Below the pieces are notes generated by a model. That model saw nothing but the letters and a program-made list of their open reading frames with translations. It was not told the origin of the DNA and ran no database searches. DNA of 64,000 nt from a virus. This document shows positions 8,065 to 16,773 of this stretch, in pieces. A program made the translations under genes and the position numbers. Where the stretch lies: the IMG/VR virus record IMGVR_UViG_3300035661_003606, positions 1-64,000 of that record; one strand, written 5' to 3'. The first letter of the stretch is position 1. Each line of letters opens with the position of its first letter.

Positions 8065-8927
8065 AGACAAATAAGATGACTATGTTCATCCAGACCAACC
8101 ATGGGAAAAAGAATATTGACGACAACGTAATGAGGTGGAATGATGAACTTGCCCGCATTTCTGCCATAAAGGAGCCTGTCGACGCTTGGACGAAAGCCGT
8201 AAAGACTGCCATTCTTAACCCTAGTATATGGAAATTGTTAGGCTATTATTCGGGAACGGTAGAGGAAAGGGAAGTAGCACCAGCATTCCTACTTTCAGGA
8301 CTCGAATACGTTATGATTGTTTTAGGCTTAGATAAAAACGACGTGGCCGAGATGGAAGTAAGCGTTTCCTCCCGTAGGTGGAAAAGTACTGGGACTCAGC
8401 CTCTAGAATGGAAATTATATGTTCAATTCGGAGACGGTATTTCTCCATCTGAAGGGAAAGAGGAGAATGGGGGCTATTTAGACTTGCAACTTATCTTTAA
8501 GCAGAGGCGACGGACTGTGGAGCTTGCAGAGATAAGCGCAAAATGCAATTTAGATTTCAACATTCCCGATTTTCTTGGTTGTAATATACAACTCATGATT
8601 AATAGCCAATTCTACCAGTCTGAGGGTAAGATGTTTCGTAATTTTAATGGGGATCAGATTGCAGTAGGAAACCCAGACATTGAGAAATTTAAAAGTACTA
8701 TCCTTGCTTCTAAGTGTTGTAACAGTAAAGCTGTGACTGATATCTTTAAGGGGTTCAAGTCAAGCATGGGAAGTACGCAGTCTTCCCTGGTTAAAGGAAC
8801 CCTCTTGAGTCTTTCTGGTATTAAGGAGAAGTCCGCTGAAGTGATTAGGGTTAGTGACAAAGAAGTCCATGTAGGTATGCCCCACTCCTATAGCTCTTAT
8901 GGTAATGTATTTATAATTAAGTTTTAA
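8061..8927 (+). CDS. Hypothetical protein
   Basis: 288 aa, family not recognised. Mixed alpha/beta composition with strands such as WKLYVQFGDG and GYLDLQLIF; no metal or nucleotide motif is visible. It directly precedes the AAA+ ATPase and could be a partner or substrate adaptor, which is inference from position only. Confidence 0.6.
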   Translation: MKTNKMTMFIQTNHGKKNIDDNVMRWNDELARISAIKEPVDAWTKAVKTAILNPSIWKLLGYYSGTVEEREVAPAFLLSGLEYVMIVLGLDKNDVAEMEVSVSSRRWKSTGTQPLEWKLYVQFGDGISPSEGKEENGGYLDLQLIFKQRRRTVELAEISAKCNLDFNIPDFLGCNIQLMINSQFYQSEGKMFRNFNGDQIAVGNPDIEKFKSTILASKCCNSKAVTDIFKGFKSSMGSTQSSLVKGTLLSLSGIKEKSAEVIRVSDKEVHVGMPHSYSSYGNVFIIKF

Positions 8928-8940
8928 TTCAGGAGGAATC

Positions 8941-10233
8941 ATGGAAAGCAAAGTTAGAACAAGATATATCGTTATTATCCCTAGGGGAGCAGGAAGTATA
9001 CAATACGTGGCAATGAACGCTATTGTCGGTACATTCTATAGTAGCGGGGCCAACAATAAGATATATGACTCTTTAGAGTTAATATTCCCAGGAGCTTATA
9101 AGCCTTTCCCAGAGAAAAGAGAGCTCATAGCTAAAGTTGCCGTGGAGGCCCTGTCATACGCTCGCAATGTTCGCATTAAATATACTAATTGCGAAGCAGA
9201 CGATGACGATCGTCACAGAATGGTGATTTTGGCTATTGCGAGTCATACGAAAAATAAGGACGTTTCTCATCTAGTTGTGCTGGAGAAATACCTTTCGGAA
9301 AAAGATATTATGGACCTTCCAACAACAGACAGCTCTAGGCATCGCACCTCGCCTGTCGGGATGGGGAACGTTCAGGGTGGCCCATCACAACAGCAGCAGC
9401 AATCGACTGGGTATATTTATATGCCTAAGAACGATATCCCTTTAATACTCAATAAGCACGAAGCCATGGTTCTTGATGATGTCCTTAACGCAATAGTTAA
9501 TCGCAAAAGAATTTTTGAAGACTATGGCCTAAACCAGGTGATGGATACTAACAGCATGTGTTTCTTGTTTCATGGCGCTCCTGGAACCGGAAAGACACAG
9601 GCTGCAAAGTATATAGCTAAGAAACTTAACATGCCTCTACTTGTGGTGGACCATAGTCAAATTGTTGATAAGTATGTTGGAGAAACTGAAAAGCGCATTG
9701 CTGAAGTTTTCAAGCGCGCAGAGCAGGAAAAGTGTATTCTCTTCTTTGATGAAGCCGACTCTTTGCTTGGGGCGCGCAGCGGAGCCGAGCACTCCTGGGA
9801 GATAAGCAAAGTTAACTCTCTTCTACAATCAATGGAAACATTTAACGGTGTAGCTATTTTTGCTACTAACTATGCGTCACAGTTAGACCAAGCTGTTAAT
9901 AGACGACTGTTGATGAAGGTAAACTTTGAACTCCCCGACCAAGAGGAGAGGGCTAAGATTTGGGAAGCTCTACTACCCGCTAAAATCCCCAAAGACCCGC
10001 TTGATTTTAAGGCTCTTGGTAAATATTTTATGACTGGAGGAGAGATTAAAAACGCTATTATCTCTGCTACAGTAGAAGTAGCTAAAACAAATGCCAAACT
10101 AAACATGGATACTCTAAACAAAATGGCAGCTAAAGTAATCGGGGAACGTCTCTTCGACCCATACAAAGAAGCCGACAAGGAGAGGTCTAAGAGAAGCCTC
10201 GGTTTTACTAATGTTCCCATGGAGCTCAAGTGA
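8941..10233 (+). CDS. AAA+ ATPase, Cdc48/FtsH-like
   Basis: 430 aa. Walker A GAPGTGKT (212-219), pore-loop-like KYVGETEK, Walker B FFDEAD (268-273), sensor-1 FATNYA and arginine residues in NRRLLMKV form one classical AAA module. The first 200 residues are unique, with a Gln run at about 150-154, and may recognise substrate. Such ATPases thread or remodel proteins as hexamers. It lies just upstream of the first MoxR/VWA pair. GGAGG precedes the ATG. Confidence 0.85.
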   Translation: MESKVRTRYIVIIPRGAGSIQYVAMNAIVGTFYSSGANNKIYDSLELIFPGAYKPFPEKRELIAKVAVEALSYARNVRIKYTNCEADDDDRHRMVILAIASHTKNKDVSHLVVLEKYLSEKDIMDLPTTDSSRHRTSPVGMGNVQGGPSQQQQQSTGYIYMPKNDIPLILNKHEAMVLDDVLNAIVNRKRIFEDYGLNQVMDTNSMCFLFHGAPGTGKTQAAKYIAKKLNMPLLVVDHSQIVDKYVGETEKRIAEVFKRAEQEKCILFFDEADSLLGARSGAEHSWEISKVNSLLQSMETFNGVAIFATNYASQLDQAVNRRLLMKVNFELPDQEERAKIWEALLPAKIPKDPLDFKALGKYFMTGGEIKNAIISATVEVAKTNAKLNMDTLNKMAAKVIGERLFDPYKEADKERSKRSLGFTNVPMELK

Positions 10234-10880
10234 TTGAGAAAAATTGGTCCATCGATAAAAGCACTACGCTTAAGAAGATAATCAACGAAATAGCCACTAT
10301 AATTTTCAATGAGGTCCATACTTTCATTGCCGATGATAACGGATTAAACACTAAAAAGAAAATAGCTGATTACATTACCGACGCCCTTAAACATGACGAT
10401 TTTATTACAGTAGAGTATGTTCGTGCCGACTGCACCGTCGCATACCACATAGCTAAAACCTATGGCAATCGGATTACCTTTAGTAGTGCCTTTGACTTTC
10501 CCGTGTCTAAGACAATGGAAAACGCTGGGTCATATTCTATTAAGTTTGACCTAGACGAACAGTCAATCTGCATTGACACCTCCAAGGCAAATGGAATTAT
10601 TCAACTCTACGGAGCAGTTAACGGGATGATTGAAAGCATGTCCTCGTTTAATTCTGGAACCTCTGCTCCTGCAAAAGTAAGTGAGCTCTATAAGGTCATG
10701 GAGGAAAGCGGATTTGCGCTAGAAGGAGATAAAACCTGGACTAAGAAATGGCAGACGGAATACGGTCCAATCACTCTACACTTAAATTATAAAAATGATC
10801 TTACTGCTCTTACTGAACAAGATGTTTGTGCTGCTCAGTTAATCACAACTATTCTGGAGACCTTAAAGGTGAAATCATGA
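10230..10880 (+). CDS. Hypothetical protein
   Basis: 216 aa with GTG start overlapping the AAA+ stop (GTGA). Several beta strands and Asp/Thr-rich segments; no motif recognised. Coupling implies it is made with the AAA+ protein. Confidence 0.6.
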   Translation: MIEKNWSIDKSTTLKKIINEIATIIFNEVHTFIADDNGLNTKKKIADYITDALKHDDFITVEYVRADCTVAYHIAKTYGNRITFSSAFDFPVSKTMENAGSYSIKFDLDEQSICIDTSKANGIIQLYGAVNGMIESMSSFNSGTSAPAKVSELYKVMEESGFALEGDKTWTKKWQTEYGPITLHLNYKNDLTALTEQDVCAAQLITTILETLKVKS

Positions 10881-11176
10881 CTGAAAACGAAATCAAGCCC
10901 ATAGAAGAACAGAAAACCGTTGTTAACGAAGTAGAAATTGTTTTGCAGAAGTTCCAAGATACCTCCAATATCTACTTCTGTAGTGAGTGCCGCAAGTTTA
11001 TTAGACCAGACGTAGAAAAGGGAGAGTTCTTTTGGTATGTTCCATTGACGGGAGCGACTCTATGTGGGACTGGTAGCTGCAAGCGGACTCATATGAGAAA
11101 GCTTCTCAAAAAAATTAGGCAGGCTGAAAATGTTGACCTAACAAAAAAAGAAGAAGACCCATCGGACGAGACCTGA
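10877..11176 (+). CDS. Small zinc-binding protein
   Basis: 99 aa from ATG 10877, which overlaps the previous TGA. FCSECRKFI together with CGTGSCKRTHM gives a Cys4-type metal site around a WYVPL core. The C-terminus is charged. Family not recognised. Confidence 0.6.
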   Translation: MTENEIKPIEEQKTVVNEVEIVLQKFQDTSNIYFCSECRKFIRPDVEKGEFFWYVPLTGATLCGTGSCKRTHMRKLLKKIRQAENVDLTKKEEDPSDET

Positions 11177-11283
11177 ATATACCTTATCCCGCCAACTGTA
11201 TTAGCACCTATCCACTCAATCACTTATATCGTTAAATCACCCAACAGTTACTTAACCCGTAGTACTGAAAAAGGAGAGAAATT

Positions 11284-12384
11284 ATGAAGATGAATATCGA
11301 AGACGCTAAGGCCGCAATCAAGTCACTCGACGTTACTATTCCAGTTTTCCTGTGGGGACCCCCTGGAGTGGGAAAGTCTGCACTTGTGAAGCAGCTTGCC
11401 GAGGAAGTCGGAATGGGATTCAAAGATGTCCGCCTCACTACCATTGACCCAACTGACCTTCGAGGTCTGCCATATATTTATGAGGGCAGGGCGTATTGGG
11501 CAAACCCAGTAATCTTGCCACAGAGGGCAGACGAAAAGAACGGAATAAAGGGAGATGAGGAACATGGATATTTGCTCTTAGATGAATTGAATTCTGCTCA
11601 CACTACCATTCAGGCTGGCGCCTATCAGTTGGTGCTTGACCGTAGGGTTGGTGAATATATTCTTCCCGATGGGTGGCGCATTATCGCTGCCGGTAACAGA
11701 GAAGAGGACCGTGGTGTTACTTTCCAGATGCCTCGCCCCCTACAGAATAGATTTGTCCATATTGAGATTGAGGTTGACAAAAAGATCTGGGTCAATTGGG
11801 CCATGAAGTCTGGAGTGTCACCAACTGTTATAGCTTTTATTGAGTCCCAACCTGGAATGCTTAACCCGCAGGATAAGGATAAAACGAAAAAGGCTTTCCC
11901 CACTCCTCGCACCTGGGAGTATTCCAGCCGTATTATTGAAACGGTAAAGAATGAAGACTTACTCATCCCATTGCTCCAGGGCACTATTGGAGATGCGGCA
12001 AGCCACCAATTTGTAAGTTTCCTTAAGCTGCGCCACAAGCTTCCAAATCTGGACAAGATTTTTGCTGGAAAGCAGGAGGAGTTGCCAACTGAGACCTCTC
12101 TTCAGTATGCTTTTTATGCTGCCCTTTGTGGCAAAGTGGATGATTTGGTCAAGGAAAAGGGCATCACTAAGCTCACTAAAGATGATAAGTTTATCGGTGG
12201 TTTGGTATATTGCATCACCAAATTGGAAAGAGAGTTTGTAGAGCTTATCGTTCGTCATCTTTCTGAAAGGCAGGGTCAGCTTTTTGTCTCTATAATCAAA
12301 ACCGCACCCGCTCTCGCAAAAGAACTCACTAAAATGTATGGTGAGATGATGACGGTTAGCATGAAATTCGGTGGTGGGAAATAG
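11284..12384 (+). CDS. MoxR-family AAA+ ATPase, copy 1
   Basis: 366 aa. Walker A GPPGVGKS (25-32), Walker B LLLDELNS (97-104), sensor 1 AAGNREEDRG (Asn138) and Arg156 in RPLQNRF are typical of MoxR/RavA-type ATPases, which act with VWA-domain partners as chaperones for complex assembly or metal insertion. The partner gene follows 86 bp downstream, after a hairpin. GGAGAG site. Diverged copies lie at 21978 and 37395. Confidence 0.9.
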   Translation: MKMNIEDAKAAIKSLDVTIPVFLWGPPGVGKSALVKQLAEEVGMGFKDVRLTTIDPTDLRGLPYIYEGRAYWANPVILPQRADEKNGIKGDEEHGYLLLDELNSAHTTIQAGAYQLVLDRRVGEYILPDGWRIIAAGNREEDRGVTFQMPRPLQNRFVHIEIEVDKKIWVNWAMKSGVSPTVIAFIESQPGMLNPQDKDKTKKAFPTPRTWEYSSRIIETVKNEDLLIPLLQGTIGDAASHQFVSFLKLRHKLPNLDKIFAGKQEELPTETSLQYAFYAALCGKVDDLVKEKGITKLTKDDKFIGGLVYCITKLEREFVELIVRHLSERQGQLFVSIIKTAPALAKELTKMYGEMMTVSMKFGGGK

Positions 12385-12404
12385 AACGGTTTGGTGCTAT
12401 ATTT

Positions 12405-12432
12405 AAGGGAGTGGGAATTACCCCACTCCCTT
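12405..12432 (+). promoter_or_regulatory. Intercistronic hairpin between MoxR-1 and VWA-1
   Basis: AAGGGAGTGGG (12405-12415) pairs perfectly with CCCACTCCCTT (12422-12432) across a six-base loop: an 11-bp stem. It follows TATATTTAA (12398-12406), a string also found before the hairpin at 13711. Only three T follow, so attenuation or mRNA protection is as likely as termination. Confidence 0.6.
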
Positions 12433-12470
12433 TAACTGGGTGTTAGCTGAAGTAGATATAGGAGTTAAAA

Positions 12471-13688
12471 ATGGCAGATTTTCTGGCTGGTAAAAGCGAT
12501 TCTGAAATTGCAAAGATTAAAATAGCGGCAGCTAAGAGAGAAGCTCATTCTAAATGTCCTTTCTTTGCGTTTCTTTTATTCGCTCCTAATTATAAAGAAA
12601 TGCCAGACGAACTATGGACCAGTAGAGGCGGAGAGCCAACGATGGCAACTGACGGAGAGAATATTCTATATTCCGTTCAGTTTGTCAAGAACATTCCTAT
12701 TGACCAGCTTATTGGCGTTCTTATACATGAAGTGTTGCACTGCGCTTTACTTCACGTCGTTAGAAAGGGTGTTCGTGATATTATTAAGTGGAACTATGCT
12801 ATAGATTATGCTACCAATTCCATCATAACAAAAAATAATATAAGCCTCCCACCCGGAAGCCTATACGACCCGAAATATAATGACAAGAGTGCTGAAGAGA
12901 TTTATATCGACATCTCTAAAAATCCGCCAAATATAAAGAAAGTAAAAATGTTTGACATGCATATGTTTGGAGACGATAAAGACGACAAGAAAAAGAACAA
13001 TGGTGGAGGCCAGAGTTCTAGTGAAAAGTTCAAGGAGCAGATGTGGAAGTCTCACCTCGCTAACGCCGCTGTTCAGGCACGCCAACAGGGGAAGCTCCCA
13101 GCTGGGATGGAACGTATTATCGAAGGAGTTCTGGAAGATAAGATTCCTTGGCAGCAAATGCTTGCTCGCTATTTAAGCCCATTTGCTCTAAAAACTGATT
13201 ATGATTGGTGCAAGCCTAATAAAAAGATGCTCCAGTCTGGTATCGTTCTTCCTGGGTTTAGCTCCGAAAGTCTCGAGATAGCAGTAGGAGTAGATACTTC
13301 TGGATCTATCAGCGAAAAAGACATCCAGTGTTTCCTTGGTGAAGTTCGAGGAATTATGAGTGTGGCTCAGTCTTATAACATTCATATTATCGGATGTGAT
13401 GCAGCCGCTAATGAAGAAAATTATCATCTTGTCACAGAATGTGACCCAACCCTTCCCAAAGGTCTTGGAGGCGGGGGCGGAACTGATTTTCGTCCCGTCT
13501 TTGACCTTGTGGAAAAGAAGGGTATCAGGCCGGCTGTACTTGTTTATTTCACCGATGGGTATGGAACATTCCCTGAAAAGCCCCCAGCATATGACGTTAT
13601 CTGGTGTGTAGTTCCTGGTGGAGTAGGCGCCGAACAGATTCCATGGGGCATGTATGTCAAGACAGAGTTTGAGCAAGAAGAAGGTTAG
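12471..13688 (+). CDS. HExxH metallopeptidase-like plus VWA protein (DUF2201-like), copy 1
   Basis: 405 aa. The N-terminal domain carries HEVLH (86-90) with a further His95, a zinc-peptidase-like pattern of DUF2201 proteins. The C-terminal VWA domain has a full MIDAS site: DTSGS (275-279), Thr338 in GGGTDF and Asp362 in FTDGYG. Between them is a charged linker (about 165-190). In known systems MoxR ATPases work on or with such VWA proteins. Whether the HExxH site is proteolytic is unknown. Copies with the same architecture lie at 24322 and 38812. Confidence 0.85.
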   Translation: MADFLAGKSDSEIAKIKIAAAKREAHSKCPFFAFLLFAPNYKEMPDELWTSRGGEPTMATDGENILYSVQFVKNIPIDQLIGVLIHEVLHCALLHVVRKGVRDIIKWNYAIDYATNSIITKNNISLPPGSLYDPKYNDKSAEEIYIDISKNPPNIKKVKMFDMHMFGDDKDDKKKNNGGGQSSSEKFKEQMWKSHLANAAVQARQQGKLPAGMERIIEGVLEDKIPWQQMLARYLSPFALKTDYDWCKPNKKMLQSGIVLPGFSSESLEIAVGVDTSGSISEKDIQCFLGEVRGIMSVAQSYNIHIIGCDAAANEENYHLVTECDPTLPKGLGGGGGTDFRPVFDLVEKKGIRPAVLVYFTDGYGTFPEKPPAYDVIWCVVPGGVGAEQIPWGMYVKTEFEQEEG

Positions 13689-13710
13689 CTGTATATTTAA
13701 AGGATAGAGT

Positions 13711-13730
13711 GGGCCGCCTGCAGGCGGCCC
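13711..13730 (+). promoter_or_regulatory. Perfect 20-bp GC palindrome
   Basis: GGGCCGCCTGCAGGCGGCCC lies in the 56-bp gap before the gene at 13745, 10 bp after a TATATTTAA string (13692-13700). No T-run follows, so a simple terminator is unlikely. It could be a stable mRNA leader hairpin or a protein-binding palindrome. Confidence 0.6.
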
Positions 13731-13744
13731 AGAAAGGAAATAAA

Positions 13745-13933
13745 ATGCCAGATAGATTTATTTATAGCAATACGGGAGCACTTGCCTACCGAGTTTCGGA
13801 CCAGGGGAGTAGTATCTTTATATATAATGCCCAAGGCCAATTAGCGTATAGATACGACCGAGCTGCAAACATTACATATGATGCAACAGGTGGAATTGTT
13901 ATGTTCGGTTCTATCCTACCGAACCTATCATAA
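13745..13933 (+). CDS. Small YD-repeat-like protein
   Basis: 62 aa from ATG 13745 with AAGGAAA upstream; an upstream GTG frame would run through the palindrome. The sequence repeats YSNTGALAYRVSD and YNAQGQLAYRYD, then NITYDATGGIV, echoing the YD/RHS beta-repeat pattern, here only two to three units. RHS proteins form beta cocoons; a free fragment this small is odd and its role is unknown. Confidence 0.5.
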   Translation: MPDRFIYSNTGALAYRVSDQGSSIFIYNAQGQLAYRYDRAANITYDATGGIVMFGSILPNLS

Positions 13934-14151
13934 TGCTTCCTAACATGTGGTGGGGATATCTTCACTCGAATGGAACTATTCAAGTCAAAAGATGGTGGGG
14001 AAACCGCGCAGACTATACCACTGATTGTGAAAATAGTCCCTTTGTTGTTAGCGTAGTCCAACCCTTTGAGGCTAATAGTAGAGAGGACGCTATGCAGATT
14101 GCACGTGCGCATTTGTTTCCAATCCCGCACATCATTCCAAAACACCAATGA
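13933..14151 (+). CDS. Hypothetical protein
   Basis: 72 aa, coupled to the preceding gene by TAATG. Trp-rich N-terminus (MWWGYLHSNGTIQVKRWWG) and an amphipathic helix (SREDAMQIARAHLF). The pattern SNGTIQVKRWWG may be another single beta-hairpin repeat. Not recognised. Confidence 0.5.
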   Translation: MLPNMWWGYLHSNGTIQVKRWWGNRADYTTDCENSPFVVSVVQPFEANSREDAMQIARAHLFPIPHIIPKHQ

Positions 14152-14228
14152 ACGCATTGTTGAACTTTTGGCCTCGAAAAAATGATGAATATTAAAGAAG
14201 CCGCATATAAGGACAGTAGGAGCTGGTG

Positions 14229-14501
14229 GTGAGCAAGAAACATATAAATAGAGAACAAGAGCGACAGACAGTGAGACAAGAACAAAACTACGCGAACACA
14301 CAGCGAATGCCGCTAGAACCACCTCGTTATGTTAAGCCTCCAGATTTCGATATTGTGATAGAGGGCTATGTTCCTTTCGGTGTTTTATGGAACAATATAA
14401 AAACTGAATGGCATAGCCGCTGGGATACTTTCACAAATGTCATCAAGCAACGAATAGTGAAATATCTGGTATCATGGCACCAACAAAACAGAAACCTATG
14501 A
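14229..14501 (+). CDS. Hypothetical protein
   Basis: 90 aa, GTG 14229 chosen because TAGGAG lies 6 bp upstream. The N-terminus is Gln/Arg-rich, with aromatic residues after a proline-rich middle (PLEPPRYVKPPDF). Its TGA overlaps the start of the first RCC1 gene (ATGA at 14498). Function unknown. Confidence 0.5.
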   Translation: MSKKHINREQERQTVRQEQNYANTQRMPLEPPRYVKPPDFDIVIEGYVPFGVLWNNIKTEWHSRWDTFTNVIKQRIVKYLVSWHQQNRNL

Positions 14502-15619
14502 GCGACGAAATGAAATCGAGAAAGAGGAGAAGTGAAGTAGGTAACACTAGCTCTATTGCTTCAGTTTTAGAATTATCAAAAATTGTGTTCCTTATCGGTG
14601 GTGATTTCCTTACCTTGAAAAAAGACGGAACGGTCTGGGCCTGGGGGAAGTACAATGGCAATGGCCAACTCGGTAACGGGACAAACACCGAGAGCAATGT
14701 TCCCGTCCAAGTTTCAGGGCTCACTGGGGTAACGGCCATCGCGGGGGGCGGTGCACATTCCCTCGCCTTGAAAAACGATGGTACGGTTTGGGCCTGGGGG
14801 TATAACGGCGATGGCGAGCTTGGCAACGGGACCAACATCAATAGTAATGTCCCCGTTCAAGTCTCAGGGCTCACGGGAATCACAGCTATCTCAGCGGGCC
14901 ATTCTCATTCACTCGCCTTGAAAAATGACGGTACGGTCTGGGCCTGGGGGTGGAACGGTTGGGGCCAACTCGGCAACGGGATCTGGGACAATAGCCAAGT
15001 TCCTGTTCGCGTTGCTGGGCTTACCCACATTATAGCTATCTCTTCTGGCTACACGCATTCCATTGCCCTGAAAGACGATGGAACGGTCTGGGCGTGGGGA
15101 TATAACAAATATGGACAACTCGGCAACGGAACTAGGGACGATAGCTATGTCCCCGTTCAAGTTGCAGGACTTACAGGGATTACGGCCATCGCCGGAGGTA
15201 ATGACTATTCCCTCGCCTTGAAAAATGATGGGACGGTATGGGCCTGGGGGTGTAATTATTGGGGTCAACTCGGCAACGGGACCTATACAGACAGAGATCT
15301 CCCAGTTCAAGTTTCATGGCTCACTGACGTTACGGCCATTGTTGGAAGTGGCGACCATTCCCTTGCCTTGAAAAACGACGGCACGGTCTGGGCCTGGGGG
15401 TATAACGGCGAAGGCGAGCTTGGCAACGGGACCAACACGTGTAGCAATGTCCCCGTCCAGGTTTCAGGGCTTACCGGGGTCACCGCCATCGCGGGAGGTG
15501 GGGGACATTCCCTCGCCTTCAAAAATGATGGGACAATCTGGACCTGGGGACGTAATAATTACGACCAACTCGGTAACTGGGGCAACACCGATAGCAATGT
15601 CCCCGTTCAGGTAACTTAG
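14498..15619 (+). CDS. RCC1-repeat beta-propeller protein, 7 repeats
   Basis: 373 aa. Seven copies of the RCC1-type unit ([15 protein letters not shown] then GQLGNGT and [10 protein letters not shown]), about 50 aa each, enough for one seven-bladed propeller. ATG 14498 is chosen because it overlaps the upstream TGA; ATG 14510 aligns best with the MKS starts of the paralogues. There is no signal peptide or membrane segment. Bacterial and phage RCC1 proteins are mostly uncharacterised; adhesion or protein docking is inference. The DNA is GC-richer than the surroundings, and loop residues vary strongly between otherwise near-identical units. Confidence 0.85.
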   Translation: MSDEMKSRKRRSEVGNTSSIASVLELSKIVFLIGGDFLTLKKDGTVWAWGKYNGNGQLGNGTNTESNVPVQVSGLTGVTAIAGGGAHSLALKNDGTVWAWGYNGDGELGNGTNINSNVPVQVSGLTGITAISAGHSHSLALKNDGTVWAWGWNGWGQLGNGIWDNSQVPVRVAGLTHIIAISSGYTHSIALKDDGTVWAWGYNKYGQLGNGTRDDSYVPVQVAGLTGITAIAGGNDYSLALKNDGTVWAWGCNYWGQLGNGTYTDRDLPVQVSWLTDVTAIVGSGDHSLALKNDGTVWAWGYNGEGELGNGTNTCSNVPVQVSGLTGVTAIAGGGGHSLAFKNDGTIWTWGRNNYDQLGNWGNTDSNVPVQVT

Positions 15620-15722
15620 TATAACGCCTAGTTTTCGAGTCAATGGTCGAAGATTCTGTGATATCATCAGTGCGTAATAGATTAGAAACGTTTGCACCAC
15701 TTGAGCAGAAAGTGACAGTCAA
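15620..15722 (+). repeat. Conserved RCC1 intergenic spacer, copy 1
   Basis: About 100 bp with the strings TTCGAGTCAATGGTCG, GATTAGAAACGTTTGCA and GAGCAGAAAG just before ATG 15723. The same ordered strings recur before the genes at 16774 and 19137, showing that gene plus spacer was duplicated as one cassette. The conserved sequence may hold a promoter or ribosome binding site. Confidence 0.8.
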
Positions 15723-16670
15723 ATGAAATCGGTCGGGATTGCAAAACTATTTGATACATCTTCAGTTCCAGTGACCATTATATTCGGTAATGGATTGGGG
15801 CATGTTATTGCTTTTCAGAGTGATGGGACGGTTTGTATTGGGGGAGGAGGTAACGGTACCGACGAACTTACAAACAAAATCAACACCAATAACAAGGTTC
15901 TAACCCCGATTTCGAGGCTCACGGGGATTACGGCTGTCGCGAAGGGCTTTTCCCATTCCCTCGCCTTGAAAGATGACGGGACGGTATGGGCCTGGGGTGC
16001 TAATAGTTACGGCCAGCTTGGCAATGGGATCTGGGACAGTAGCGGTCTCCCCGTTCAGGTTTCAGGGCTTACCGGCGTTACGGCCATCTCGGTGGGCGGT
16101 AACCATTCTCTTGCCTTGAGAAATGACAGAACTGTCTGGGCGTGGGGGCGCAATAATCACGGCGAAATCGGTAACGGGACGAATACCAATAGCAATATCC
16201 CCGTTCAGGTTTCAGGGCTCACGGGGATCACGACCATCACTGGGGGCGGATATCATTCCCTTGCCTTGAAAAATGACGGTACGGTCTGGGCCTGGGGGGG
16301 TAACTGGGACGGCCAACTCGGCAACGGGACTAGGGATGATAGCAATGTTCCTATTCAAGTTTCAGGGCTCACTGGGATTACGGACATCGTTGGGGGTGGT
16401 TGGCATTCCCTCGCCTTAAAAAACGACGGTACGGTCTGGGCCTGGGGGTGGAACGGTTGGGGCCAACTCGGCAACGGGGTCTCGGGCAACAATAACAATC
16501 TTCCAGCTCAGGTTTCAGGGCTTATAGGGATCACGGCCATCACGGGGGGCGGTGCACATTCCATCGCATTGAAAAGTGATGGGACGGTCTGGGCGTGGGG
16601 GCGCAATAATCACGGCCAACGCGGTAATGGAGCCAACACCGATAGCAATGTCCCAGTTCAGGTGACTTAG
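15723..16670 (+). CDS. RCC1-repeat protein, about 6 repeats
   Basis: 315 aa. The first unit is degenerate ([18 protein letters not shown]), followed by five good ones. The N-terminus [15 protein letters not shown] matches the paralogues MKSSEIVKLLNDSSV and MKSARVSKPFDTS, so all derive from one ancestral start. Six blades may form a shorter or dimeric propeller. Same high-GC island; function unknown. Confidence 0.85.
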   Translation: MKSVGIAKLFDTSSVPVTIIFGNGLGHVIAFQSDGTVCIGGGGNGTDELTNKINTNNKVLTPISRLTGITAVAKGFSHSLALKDDGTVWAWGANSYGQLGNGIWDSSGLPVQVSGLTGVTAISVGGNHSLALRNDRTVWAWGRNNHGEIGNGTNTNSNIPVQVSGLTGITTITGGGYHSLALKNDGTVWAWGGNWDGQLGNGTRDDSNVPIQVSGLTGITDIVGGGWHSLALKNDGTVWAWGWNGWGQLGNGVSGNNNNLPAQVSGLIGITAITGGGAHSIALKSDGTVWAWGRNNHGQRGNGANTDSNVPVQVT

Positions 16671-16773
16671 TATAACAGCTAATTGTCGAGTCAATGGTCG
16701 CAGATTATGTAATATCACCAGTGCGTAGGGAATTAGAGACGTTTGCATCATTTGAGCAGAAAGGAACAGTCAA
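16671..16773 (+). repeat. Conserved RCC1 intergenic spacer, copy 2
   Basis: Same ordered strings as the spacer at 15620 (GTCGAGTCAATGGTCG, ATTAGAGACGTTTGCA, GAGCAGAAAGGA) directly before ATG 16774. Confidence 0.8.

Noticed and set aside
14148-14232. Two tiny frames (14148-14195 and 14182-14232) between the genes at 13933 and 14229
   Set aside because: 15-16 codons with weak ribosome binding sites; only the overlaps hint at use, not enough to list.
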